Source: Planctomycetaceae bacterium (GTDB lineage Bacteria > Planctomycetota > Planctomycetia > Pirellulales > UBA1268). Taken from it: 6,956 nucleotides of DNA. Within the stretch, counting starts at the first letter, position 1. Every line of letters starts with the position of its first letter. The notes under the pieces were generated by a model. It was not told where the DNA came from, did no database searches, and was given only the letters and a program-made list of their open reading frames with translations. Made by a program: the position numbers and the translations under genes. Shown here in pieces: positions 1 through 6,298 of this stretch. The stretch covers positions 1-6,956 of the forward strand of contig CANETO010000101.1 in assembly GCA_947440895.1 (NCBI GenBank), in the 5' to 3' direction.

Positions 1-537
1 CTGATCGAGCGTGCCGTGGAAGTGCAGCACGGGCAGCGGCCGCGAGGGTGCGATCGAGGACACTGCCAACGGTCCGGCCACGGGTGCGATCGATGCGATG
101 CGCCCAGCGAGTTCCGCCCCCACGCGGTAGGCCATCATCGCACCATTCGACATGCCGGTGGCATGCACCCGGTGCGGATCGATCGGCAGCCGGGCCGCGA
201 CCGCGTCGAGGAGGGCGTCGACGAACCCCACGTCATCCGAGTCGTCGGCCAGCGCCTCGCCGCAGCAGTTGCCGCCATTCCAGGTGAAGAGCCCCTCGCG
301 GGAGCCGGTCCCAGCAGGAAAAACGACCACGGCCCGCCCGGAGGCTGCGAGCGCGTCGAGACCGGAAAAACGCCGCATCAGCTCCGGATGGCTCTGGCCG
401 CCATGGAACGCCAGCACAAGCGGCCAGCCCGCCGGCGGGGGCGGCACCACCGGCACGCAGGCCGTCGCGGTGCGGTGCCGCGATCCCACTGGAACATCGC
501 AGGCGATCGTGTTGAACATCGGCTGTCGGTCGGTCAT
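1..537 (-). CDS. LpqC/PHB-depolymerase-like esterase (alpha/beta hydrolase), C-terminus cut by window edge
   Basis: The minus strand is open from an ATG at 537 to the left edge, giving 179 residues without a stop. The protein reads like the polyhydroxybutyrate depolymerase/LpqC/feruloyl esterase family (COG3509 type), which hydrolyses ester bonds of polymers or small esters. Visible landmarks are the oxyanion-hole HGG at residues 45-47, the Trp-Asn-Gly-Gly plus double-Cys motif near 86-93, the DDVGFVDALL stretch at 101-110, the nucleophile elbow GMSNG with Ser130, and HFHGTLD at 172-178 whose Asp178 should be the acid of the triad. The catalytic His lies beyond the edge. I see no signal peptide or lipobox, whereas many relatives are secreted, so it may be cytoplasmic. 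The start is preceded in frame by a stop at 559-561; Met7 (519) is an alternative. There is no clear Shine-Dalgarno site. It diverges from glgE, and its natural substrate cannot be told from sequence. Confidence 0.85.
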   Translation of the reverse strand, partial: MTDRQPMFNTIACDVPVGSRHRTATACVPVVPPPPAGWPLVLAFHGGQSHPELMRRFSGLDALAASGRAVVVFPAGTGSREGLFTWNGGNCCGEALADDSDDVGFVDALLDAVAARLPIDPHRVHATGMSNGAMMAYRVGAELAGRIASIAPVAGPLAVSSIAPSRPLPVLHFHGTLDQ

Positions 538-548
538 GGCGGTCGATG

Positions 549-590
549 GTGTCGCGTTTTAGCGATGATAGTCCTACACTTTTGCGACAC
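549..590. promoter_or_regulatory. Divergent promoter region with a 7-bp inverted repeat
   Basis: The 89-base gap between the esterase and glgE contains GTGTCGC at 549-555 and its exact reverse complement GCGACAC at 584-590, with 28 bases between the arms. Inside lie candidate -10 boxes for both directions: TACACT at 575-580 on the plus strand, which would give glgE a leader of about 40 bases, and TATCAT at 570-565 on the minus strand. Neither has a convincing -35 at ideal spacing. The arms are about 35 bp apart centre to centre, too far for one simple dimer site, so if they are functional they could be paired operators or chance. The repeat is seen directly; its role is inference. Confidence 0.4.
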
Positions 591-626
591 AGAACAACAG
601 CATGAGCAACCGCGACGGAAGGATTC

Positions 627-2615
627 ATGGACCTCTCCAATCAACTCAGACGCCGGGTGGTGATCGATCGCGTGGGCCCCGAGGTGGATGGTGGCCGCTT
701 CGCCGTGAAGCGGGTCCGGGGCGACGAGGTGGTGGTCGAGGCCGACATCGTCTGTGACGGCCACGAAGAACTCGACTGTCGGCTGCACGTGCGACATGGC
801 GAGACGGGCCAGTGGACCGTGATGCCGATGGAGTGCGTGGGCAACGACCTCTGGAAGGCATCGTTCATCGCCGACCGGATCGGCCTCTGGCACTATTTTC
901 TGACGGCCCGCATCGATGCCTTTGGGACCTGGCTCCGCGACCTCGGCCGCCGCGCGCAGGCAGGCGACAACCTGCAGGTCGATCTGATCGCCGGCAGCCA
1001 GATCGTGGCGGCGGCAGCCCATACGGCTCCCGCCGCAATCGCCGTCGAGATCGAGCGGTTCGCAATGCAGCTCCGGTCGCCCGCCTGGAAAGAGATCATT
1101 CACAGCGACCGCCTGCGGGAGCTGATGACGCTCCATGCCGACTGCCGCGACGAGACCAGGCTCGACACGCCGCGGCCCATCTGGGTCGACCGGGCGCGGG
1201 CCCGGTTCAGCAGTTGGTACGAGGTCTTTCCCCGCTCCTGGGGCCGGGCGCCGGGAGAACATGGCACACTCTCCGATCTCGCCGATCGGCTCGACTACAT
1301 CCGCTGGATGGGATTCGACGTGCTCTACCTGACGCCGATCCATCCGATCGGAAAAGCCTTTCGCAAAGGACGCAACAACAGGCTCGACGCCGCTCCCGAC
1401 GATGTCGGCAGTCCGTGGGGTATCGGCAGCGTCGATGGCGGCCACACCGCGATCCATCCACAGCTTGGCTCGTTCGATGATTTCGAGCGGCTCCGACAGC
1501 AGGCCGAGAGCGTTGGTATCGAACTGGCGCTCGACCTGGCGGTGCAGTGCTCGCCCGATCACCCCTGGGTCCGGGAACATCCAGAGTGGTTTCGGCACCG
1601 GGCTGACGGCACGATCCAATACGCTGAGAACCCGCCCAAGAAATATCAGGACATCGTCCCCTTCGACTTCCAGTGCGATCAGTGGCGGCAGCTCTGGGAG
1701 GCGCTCGGCGGCGTGGTGCGGTTCTGGGTGGAGAAGGGCGTGCGGATTTTTCGCGTCGACAACCCGCATACGAAGCCATTCGCCTTCTGGGAGTGGCTGA
1801 TCACGGACATCCACCGCACCCACCCCGACGTGCTCTTTCTAGCGGAGGCATTCACACGACCGAAGACGATGTATCGGCTCGGCAAGCTCGGCTTCACGCA
1901 GTCCTACACCTACTTCACCTGGCGGACGGAGAAGCGGGAGACTGCCGACTATCTCGTCGAGGTGACCACGCCACCGGTCGCCGATTTCTTCCGGCCGAAT
2001 TTCTGGCCCAACACCCCCGATATCCTTCACGAGACACTCCAGGAGGGCGGTCGGCCGATGTTTCTGGTGCGGCTGGCACTGGCGGCGCTTTCGGTGGGCA
2101 ATTGGGGCATCTACGGCGCGGCGATGGAGCTGCTCGAGGCGACGCCACGGGAGCCCGGCAGCGAAGAGTATCTCGACTCGGAGAAATACGAGATCAAGCG
2201 CTGGAACATCGACAGCCCCGACAGCCTGGCGGCCTTCATCCGCTGCCTGAACGAGATCCGCCACGCGGAGCCGAGTCTGGCCCGCGTGCGGCCGCCGCTC
2301 ATCCAGGCAATCGACGATCCGCACCTGTTGGCCTGGTGCCGATACGATCCCTTGAGCGGCAATCGTGTGCTCGTGGTGGTGAACATGCAGCCGGACGTGC
2401 CGCGACGCGGTCGGCTCACGCTCGATCGCAAGCCGCTCGGGCTCGAAGGAGCGACAACGCTCACGGCGCACGACCTGCTCAACGAGACCGAGCAGACGTG
2501 GCTTTCCGACGCCATCCGGATCACGTGCACTCCCGAGGAGCCAGTTCGGGTGTTTCGTCTGGAGCCGTTGGACGCCACGCCCGCAGAGCCCACGCCGGAG
2601 ACGCCAGCGGCATGA
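627..2615 (+). CDS. glgE: GlgE, alpha-1,4-glucan:maltose-1-phosphate maltosyltransferase
   Basis: This 662-residue protein transfers the maltosyl unit of maltose 1-phosphate to the non-reducing end of alpha-1,4-glucan with retention (GH13_3), in the cytoplasm. Its length matches known GlgE proteins (about 660-700). An N-terminal GlgE-specific beta domain covers roughly residues 14-185, the GH13 barrel about 190-565 starting at RARFSSWYEVFPRS, and a C-terminal beta domain about 570-646. The catalytic set is intact: nucleophile Asp378 in RVDNPHTKP, acid/base Glu407 in FLAEAFTRP, and Asp465 in NTPDIL. Residues corresponding to the donor-site residues I recall for Streptomyces GlgE are also present at constant offset: Lys247, Asn251, Gln307, Asn335, Tyr340, Arg376, Asn379, Lys520 and Tyr521. 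GGAAGGA at 617-623 lies close before the ATG, a tight spacing. A Pro/Thr/Glu-rich tail follows residue 650. The stop overlaps the maltokinase start. Confidence 0.96.
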   Translation: MDLSNQLRRRVVIDRVGPEVDGGRFAVKRVRGDEVVVEADIVCDGHEELDCRLHVRHGETGQWTVMPMECVGNDLWKASFIADRIGLWHYFLTARIDAFGTWLRDLGRRAQAGDNLQVDLIAGSQIVAAAAHTAPAAIAVEIERFAMQLRSPAWKEIIHSDRLRELMTLHADCRDETRLDTPRPIWVDRARARFSSWYEVFPRSWGRAPGEHGTLSDLADRLDYIRWMGFDVLYLTPIHPIGKAFRKGRNNRLDAAPDDVGSPWGIGSVDGGHTAIHPQLGSFDDFERLRQQAESVGIELALDLAVQCSPDHPWVREHPEWFRHRADGTIQYAENPPKKYQDIVPFDFQCDQWRQLWEALGGVVRFWVEKGVRIFRVDNPHTKPFAFWEWLITDIHRTHPDVLFLAEAFTRPKTMYRLGKLGFTQSYTYFTWRTEKRETADYLVEVTTPPVADFFRPNFWPNTPDILHETLQEGGRPMFLVRLALAALSVGNWGIYGAAMELLEATPREPGSEEYLDSEKYEIKRWNIDSPDSLAAFIRCLNEIRHAEPSLARVRPPLIQAIDDPHLLAWCRYDPLSGNRVLVVVNMQPDVPRRGRLTLDRKPLGLEGATTLTAHDLLNETEQTWLSDAIRITCTPEEPVRVFRLEPLDATPAEPTPETPAA

Positions 2616-4081
2616 TGCTCGACAACGCCACGATCGCTTCCCGGCTGGCCCTCTCGATGCCGGCCGCGCGGTGGTTTGCCGACAAGGCGGCGACGATCGA
2701 GCGAGTCACTCTGCATGAGCGGTTCGTGCTTGACTCTGGCGGTTCGGTCGAACTCCTGCTGGCCGACGTCCACCTGACCAGCCGCGATGCGACGGCCCGG
2801 TATGTCGTGGTGGTCGGTCCGGAAGGACTCGACGCAGCAGCCACGCCGGCAGTGGCCGGACGGCTGCTCGACCTTGTCTTGTCAGGAACGTCTCTGGCAG
2901 GCTGCTATGGCACTCTTCTCGGCCACTGCCTCGGAGGCCATCCGGACGGGGCAGGGGGCTTTGCATCGGCCGACGCCCTGACCGTGGTGCCGATCGGCGG
3001 TGACGCCTCCAACACGTCGTTCGTCGTGCGTCATGGTTCGACTGGCTGGATCGTCAAACTGTTTCGCCGTTGCCGGGAGGGGATCCAGCCGGAGGTCGAG
3101 TTTGGCGAATTCTTCGCCGCAAAATCGCCCTGGTCAGGTACGCCCCGGCTCTGCGGCTGGCTGGAGTACGTGCCCGCAGATGGCCATCTCGCCACTGCCT
3201 CGACGGCAATGGCCACGGTGCACGAATTTGCGGCGGGCTACACGACTGGCTGGGACCGGCTCGTCGGCCTGCTGACTGTCTCAGATTCAAAAGAAGACCG
3301 GCTGAGAGGCGCGTCCGGCGACAGAATCCTCTCGATCGTAGCGGCCCTCGGCCGGGCCACGGGCCAGATGCACCGGGCTCTTGCCGCGCGGCCCGACATT
3401 CCAGCCTTCGCACTGGAGTCGATAACACGAGCGTGGAGTCAGACCGCGGCAGCGGGAATGACCTCGCATGCTGAGCAGGTGTTTTCCTTGATCGAGTCGC
3501 GACTGCCCAAGGTCGAACCGGCGATGGCGCGCCGCCTCGAGGCCGTACTGGCGGCAAGGTCGCGGCTCGGCAGCCGCTTGACAAGTCTGCCGAATAGCGG
3601 CGTAGCCATCAGCACGATCCGCGTGCACGGCGACTACCATCTGGGCCAGGTGCTCGTGGCGGAGCAATGTGACACGCCGCTCACGGCGGATCACGACAGT
3701 CAGGTGCTCGTAATCGACTTCGAGGGAGAGCCTGGCCGGCCTCTTGCAGAGCGGCGCGCCAAGACCGTCGCCGCCAAGGATGTCGCCGGCATGTGCCGCT
3801 CCTTCGACTATCTATTGCGACACGTGGCGAAGTCGACGGGCAGGCCGTATTCCGCGGCTGATCTTGAGCGACTGGAGATCTGCTACCTCGACGCCTACCG
3901 CGAGGTGGCCGTCGGACAGCCCTGGTGGCCGGCTGATCCCGCGACCGCCGACGCCCTGCTGGCGGTGTTCAAGCTCGACAAGGCGATTTACGAACTCGCC
4001 TACGAGTTGAACAACCGCCCCGATTGGATCGACGTGCCCCTCGCCGCCGTCGAAGAGGCGGTCGTTCGAGGCCAGGGCTGA
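2612..4081 (+). CDS. mak: Maltokinase (ATP:maltose 1-phosphotransferase)
   Basis: The 489-residue product should phosphorylate maltose at C1 with ATP, making the substrate of GlgE. Family landmarks are in order: the N-cap motif RWFADK at 20-25 (compare RWFGGK in relatives); a kinase N-lobe lysine, Lys149, in WIVKLFRR; the catalytic loop HGDYHLGQVL at 339-348 with Asp341 as likely base; the metal-binding IDFEGEP at 368-374 followed by the maltokinase-typical KTVAAKDVAGMCRSFDYL; and a C-terminal KAIYELAYELNNRPDW that is also diagnostic. It resembles aminoglycoside phosphotransferase-fold kinases but has HLGQ instead of the usual Asn. ATG 2612-2614 overlaps the glgE stop as ATGA, implying translational coupling; the adjacent ATG at 2615 is the other possible start. 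GGAG at 2597-2600 is the only ribosome-site candidate. The reading frame stays open far upstream inside glgE, but homology begins here. It is a free-standing kinase, not a TreS-Mak fusion. Confidence 0.94.
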   Translation: MMLDNATIASRLALSMPAARWFADKAATIERVTLHERFVLDSGGSVELLLADVHLTSRDATARYVVVVGPEGLDAAATPAVAGRLLDLVLSGTSLAGCYGTLLGHCLGGHPDGAGGFASADALTVVPIGGDASNTSFVVRHGSTGWIVKLFRRCREGIQPEVEFGEFFAAKSPWSGTPRLCGWLEYVPADGHLATASTAMATVHEFAAGYTTGWDRLVGLLTVSDSKEDRLRGASGDRILSIVAALGRATGQMHRALAARPDIPAFALESITRAWSQTAAAGMTSHAEQVFSLIESRLPKVEPAMARRLEAVLAARSRLGSRLTSLPNSGVAISTIRVHGDYHLGQVLVAEQCDTPLTADHDSQVLVIDFEGEPGRPLAERRAKTVAAKDVAGMCRSFDYLLRHVAKSTGRPYSAADLERLEICYLDAYREVAVGQPWWPADPATADALLAVFKLDKAIYELAYELNNRPDWIDVPLAAVEEAVVRGQG

Positions 4082-4277
4082 ACTGGTGCTAGTACTTGAT
4101 CAAAGCGCACCGGGCTCGCGGTATGCACGCGGTGTCCCCGGGTTTCCACCCGGGGCTTTTTGTCGTGGATGATGCCCACCGGCTATGGGAGGCGGAGGGA
4201 TCGGCGGAAGCTCGAGGAGCCTTGGGCGTATCCTCGCCCCGGCGACGAGACTTCTGCCGGCCCGACGCCGGTGCCCG
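4082..4277. other. Intergenic region between convergent genes
   Basis: This 196-base gap separates the convergent maltokinase and FabZ-like genes. It holds the operon terminator at 4136-4161. The rest (4162-4277) is GC-rich. I see no gene, no remnant with recognisable protein similarity, and no U-tract terminator for the minus-strand gene; only short GC hairpins such as CCGC-CGTA-GCGG read on the minus strand just past its stop. Confidence 0.6.
4136..4161 (+). terminator. Rho-independent terminator of the glgE-mak operon
   Basis: CCCCGGGT (4136-4143) pairs perfectly with ACCCGGGG (4148-4155) around a TTCC loop, giving an 8-bp GC-rich stem. It is followed by C and five T residues (4157-4161). 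It begins 54 bases after the maltokinase stop. No T-tract follows on the opposite strand, so it should act only on plus-strand transcripts. Confidence 0.9.
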
Positions 4278-4784
4278 CTACGGCGGCCCGGAACCCCGAA
4301 TGACCCGCGTGCCGTCCTCGTTGACTGCGACGTCGAAGATCCGCAGGGAATCGAGCCATCGCATCACCTCGTCGTTCTTGAATAGTTTCGGCACCGTCGT
4401 GCCCGCCTCAAGATGACCGTAATAGAGTTCCGCTTCACCGTGCACGCGGTCGCCAATCCGGCTGGTCACCTTCACCACCGAGCCCATCTCGGAGAGTTCC
4501 ACGATCTCGGCCAGATACTCGATCGTGTCACCCGGCACGGCCTCGAACTCCAGCCGCATGCCCCCCACCTTGGCGAGCACGACCTGACGCCGATAGTCGA
4601 GGGCATCGGCGACAAGCAGGCCGGCCGTCTGCGCCATCCCCTCGAGCACCAGCGTCGCCGGCATCATCGCCGCACCGGGGAAGTGGTCGTGCAGGTGCTC
4701 CTCGGCGAGTGTCACCGCCTTGACGGCCCGGGCCCGACGGCAGCGAACGAACTCGGTGTATCGATCGATCCAGAACCAGCGCAT
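4278..4784 (-). CDS. FabZ/FabA-like 3-hydroxyacyl-ACP dehydratase (hot-dog fold)
   Basis: The 168-residue protein has the FabZ/FabA active-site signature. DHFPG at 33-37 supplies the catalytic His34, and LEGMAQTAG at 47-55 supplies the acidic Glu48 at the start of the central helix. FabZ enzymes dehydrate (3R)-hydroxyacyl-ACP to trans-2-enoyl-ACP in fatty acid elongation. The usual PG(V/T) before the helix reads PATL here, so substrate or activity could differ. About 40 residues after the hot-dog core (from about 128) form a charged tail longer than in housekeeping FabZ. A GTG at 4796 is in frame four codons earlier, but the only Shine-Dalgarno-like GGAG (4796-4799) overlaps that GTG and lies 11 bases before ATG 4784, and MRWFWIDRYTEF is the start I recall for planctomycete relatives, so the ATG is preferred. 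It lies downstream of the WYL gene behind a repeat-rich spacer. It may be an accessory paralogue and not the main fabZ. Confidence 0.85.
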   Translation of the reverse strand: MRWFWIDRYTEFVRCRRARAVKAVTLAEEHLHDHFPGAAMMPATLVLEGMAQTAGLLVADALDYRRQVVLAKVGGMRLEFEAVPGDTIEYLAEIVELSEMGSVVKVTSRIGDRVHGEAELYYGHLEAGTTVPKLFKNDEVMRWLDSLRIFDVAVNEDGTRVIRGSGPP

Positions 4785-4795
4785 GAGCGATGTCA

Positions 4796-4799
4796 CTCC
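4796..4799 (-). promoter_or_regulatory. Ribosome binding site deciding the FabZ-like start
   Basis: Read on the minus strand this is GGAG, 11 bases before the ATG at 4784. Its last G is the first base of the upstream in-frame GTG, so it cannot serve that GTG. This supports initiation at the ATG. Confidence 0.5.
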
Positions 4800-4801
4800 A
4801 A

Positions 4802-4843
4802 TGTTATGAAACCAGTGTTATGAAACCAGTGTTATGAAACCAG
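4802..4843. repeat. Three perfect 14-bp tandem repeats upstream of the FabZ-like gene
   Basis: The unit TGTTATGAAACCAG occurs three times without a mismatch at 4802-4815, 4816-4829 and 4830-4843; on the coding (minus) strand the unit is CTGGTTTCATAACA. The array lies directly upstream of the GGAG site of the FabZ-like gene, in its leader or promoter. It is clearly richer in A+T than the surroundings. A 14-base period does not preserve a reading frame across copies, so it is not coding. It could be an operator array, a structured leader, or recent replication slippage. Confidence 0.95.
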
Positions 4844-4852
4844 TTGCTTGAT

Positions 4853-4879
4853 CGACCGGCACCGCTCCGGTGCCGGTCG
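4853..4879. terminator. 12-bp hairpin after the WYL gene, without a U-tract
   Basis: CGACCGGCACCG (4853-4864) pairs perfectly with CGGTGCCGGTCG (4868-4879) around a CTC loop. On the minus strand it begins 21 bases after the WYL regulator stop, the expected place for a terminator. Neither strand has a T-run behind the stem, so it is not a canonical intrinsic terminator. It may be a factor-assisted terminator, an mRNA 3'-end stabiliser, or a DNA-level palindrome. Confidence 0.55.
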
Positions 4880-4900
4880 GCGACGGGCAGAAGAGATGCA

Positions 4901-6025
4901 TCAACCGCCAACACGCAGGGCCTCGAATTCGCGGACATGACGGCACATGTAGAGGGCGGCGATCCGCTGTGCGGCCTCGAGCAATCGGTCGCGGATGTCG
5001 TCGGGCTCCAGCACCTCGACCATGTCGGCCAGGCCCAGTAGTTGTGGCACCATTTCATCGTCCCAGGCCCGCTCGATGTCGAGAATCACACTGCCGTCGG
5101 CCTGCGGGCTGACCGTCTGCCCGGGGTGGAACGGCTTCTCGCAGACCCACCGAGCCCGCGGCGCGTGCACGCGAATCCGATACCGACGAGGGGGATCAGC
5201 CGAGCGGAAGATCGTGATGCTGTCGGCGAGCAGTTCCTCGACCGGCTCGGCCGACCGCACGAAGCTGCGTGAGGTCGGCTTCGCATCGGCGACGCGATCG
5301 AGCTTGAAGAACCGCAGCGCCGTGTCGGCTGCCGTCGCCTTCCGGCTCGTTACCGCGCGGCCAGTCTTGGCCGCGGGCGGAGCGACACGGTAGCCGGCGA
5401 TGTAGACGCTGCCGTCGTAGAGCACGATCGCCTCCGGCCGGATCGTGTATCGCTTTGGCTTTTCGTCGGCGAGGCTCGTGTAGCGGATCTCCAGTTCCAC
5501 GGTATTGCGGATGGCGCGGTTGATCGCGTTGAGCATCCGGGAGCGATACTTGGCAGCCGCGGGCCGGGGATGGATGAGCAGGCCCTCCTTGTGGGCCTCG
5601 ACATATTCCAGCAATTGTGGCGTCGCCACCCGCTCGAGCTTCGCGATCAACTGACTGATGCCGCGCCAGTAGAACGTGCCCGCCAGCGGTGCGAGAAAAT
5701 CGCGAGCCACGGCCAGCGAGAGCAGTTCTGGTAGAGAAATCGCCGGGGTAACCAGCTCCTCGGCGCCCTTACCCGGCTCGATCGACCAGGCCTGGCAGAT
5801 GGTGCCGCGGGCGGAGCGTTTCTTGGTCTGCTTCACGGCATAGCCGTACTTCTCCAGAAACTCGATGTCGCGGCGGACGTTCTTGTCGGACATCTCATCG
5901 ATGACACCGCGATCGCACAGGCGGTCCTTCAGCTCCGCGATGGTGAGCGGCTGGCGGGCGCTGAACAGGATGTCGATCAAGTGAAAGACCCGGAGCAACT
6001 GTTCGTGGCGGCTGATGGAGTCCAT
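4901..6025 (-). CDS. WYL-domain HTH transcriptional regulator
   Basis: The 374-residue protein has the three-part layout of WYL regulators. A DeoR-like winged helix-turn-helix spans about residues 5-70, beginning RHEQLLRVFHLIDIL, with a recognition region around DKNVRRDIEFLEKYGY. A WYL domain spans about 165-250, with LEIRYTSL, the YTIRPEAIVLYDGSVYIAGYR core and the RFFKLDRV end. A WCX C-terminal extension spans about 280-360 (RWVCEKPFHPGQTV, then LGLADMVEVLEPDDIRDRL). WYL domains sense ligands, often nucleic acids or nucleotides, and the proteins activate or repress nearby genes; no ligand can be named here. I chose the ATG at 6025, where family similarity begins. The frame is open back to a GTG at 6091, adding 22 residues that look non-homologous. 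No good Shine-Dalgarno site precedes either. The target is unknown; the repeat array just downstream is one candidate site. Confidence 0.88.
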   Translation of the reverse strand: MDSISRHEQLLRVFHLIDILFSARQPLTIAELKDRLCDRGVIDEMSDKNVRRDIEFLEKYGYAVKQTKKRSARGTICQAWSIEPGKGAEELVTPAISLPELLSLAVARDFLAPLAGTFYWRGISQLIAKLERVATPQLLEYVEAHKEGLLIHPRPAAAKYRSRMLNAINRAIRNTVELEIRYTSLADEKPKRYTIRPEAIVLYDGSVYIAGYRVAPPAAKTGRAVTSRKATAADTALRFFKLDRVADAKPTSRSFVRSAEPVEELLADSITIFRSADPPRRYRIRVHAPRARWVCEKPFHPGQTVSPQADGSVILDIERAWDDEMVPQLLGLADMVEVLEPDDIRDRLLEAAQRIAALYMCRHVREFEALRVGG

Positions 6026-6125
6026 GGCGATTCGTGATAGGCGACAGGGCAGGGCATGCAACGCCGCCAGAATACCCGGGAAGTCCCCCACGGTGATGAG
6101 TTCTGTTCAGCAACAGCCGTTTTCC

Positions 6126-6245
6126 AGTGAACAACAGGTGCCGGATCTCGTGGCCGGGAAGAAAATGCCTCGCGATCGAGGCTCGCAGCGGTTCGACAAA
6201 CCGCAGGTATCGATTCGTCGCGATCGTGAGGATGCAGATTTTCAT
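6126..6245 (-). pseudogene. Probable 5' remnant of a GT6-like glycosyltransferase gene
   Basis: On the minus strand, ATG 6245 begins 40 codons reading MKICILTIATNRY, then RFVEPLRASIARHFLPGHE and a final LLFT. This resembles the N-terminus of family GT6 glycosyltransferases (bacterial relatives of the ABO/alpha-1,3-galactosyltransferases), where an ILTIATNKY-type strand, a SI..HFLPGHE helix and (L/F)FTD follow in this order. The similarity stops at the point where the Asp of FTD should come. The frame then runs on as unrelated sequence into the WYL gene and ends at 5895. A full enzyme needs about 230-300 residues, so the catalytic part is missing and the fragment cannot be active. It appears to be left by a deletion. 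Recognition is from memory of the family and the piece is short; a small unrelated protein cannot be excluded. Confidence 0.5.
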
Positions 6246-6298
6246 ACGATCGCCATGAGAGCCGTGGCGTCACGCTCACAAAAACCGTGGTGCGGCGA

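Noticed and set aside
16..663. Plus-strand open frame over the left edge
   Set aside because: The minus strand here encodes a clear esterase with HGG, GMSNG and HGTLD motifs. The plus-strand translation is Arg/His-rich and resembles nothing.
534..1823. A 429-codon open frame antisense to glgE
   Set aside because: It lies wholly opposite the well-conserved glgE sequence, has no recognisable domain, and long antisense frames are expected in high-GC coding DNA.
1673..2611. Upstream extension of the maltokinase frame through glgE
   Set aside because: The translated extension is Arg/Ala/Gly-rich with no family similarity, while maltokinase similarity begins at the ATGA overlap. It is an out-of-frame shadow of glgE.
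4802..4843. The 14-bp tandem repeats as a CRISPR array
   Set aside because: The copies are directly adjacent with no spacers, the unit is too short, and no cas gene is present.
6026..6091. N-terminal extension of the WYL regulator from a GTG at 6091
   Set aside because: No ribosome site supports it, and the added 22 residues lack the usual start of the helix-turn-helix domain, which begins right after the ATG at 6025.
6270..6298. Possible terminator after the ABC-F gene (CCG, loop, CGG, then five T on the minus strand)
   Set aside because: The stem is only 3 bp, too weak to act as an intrinsic terminator.
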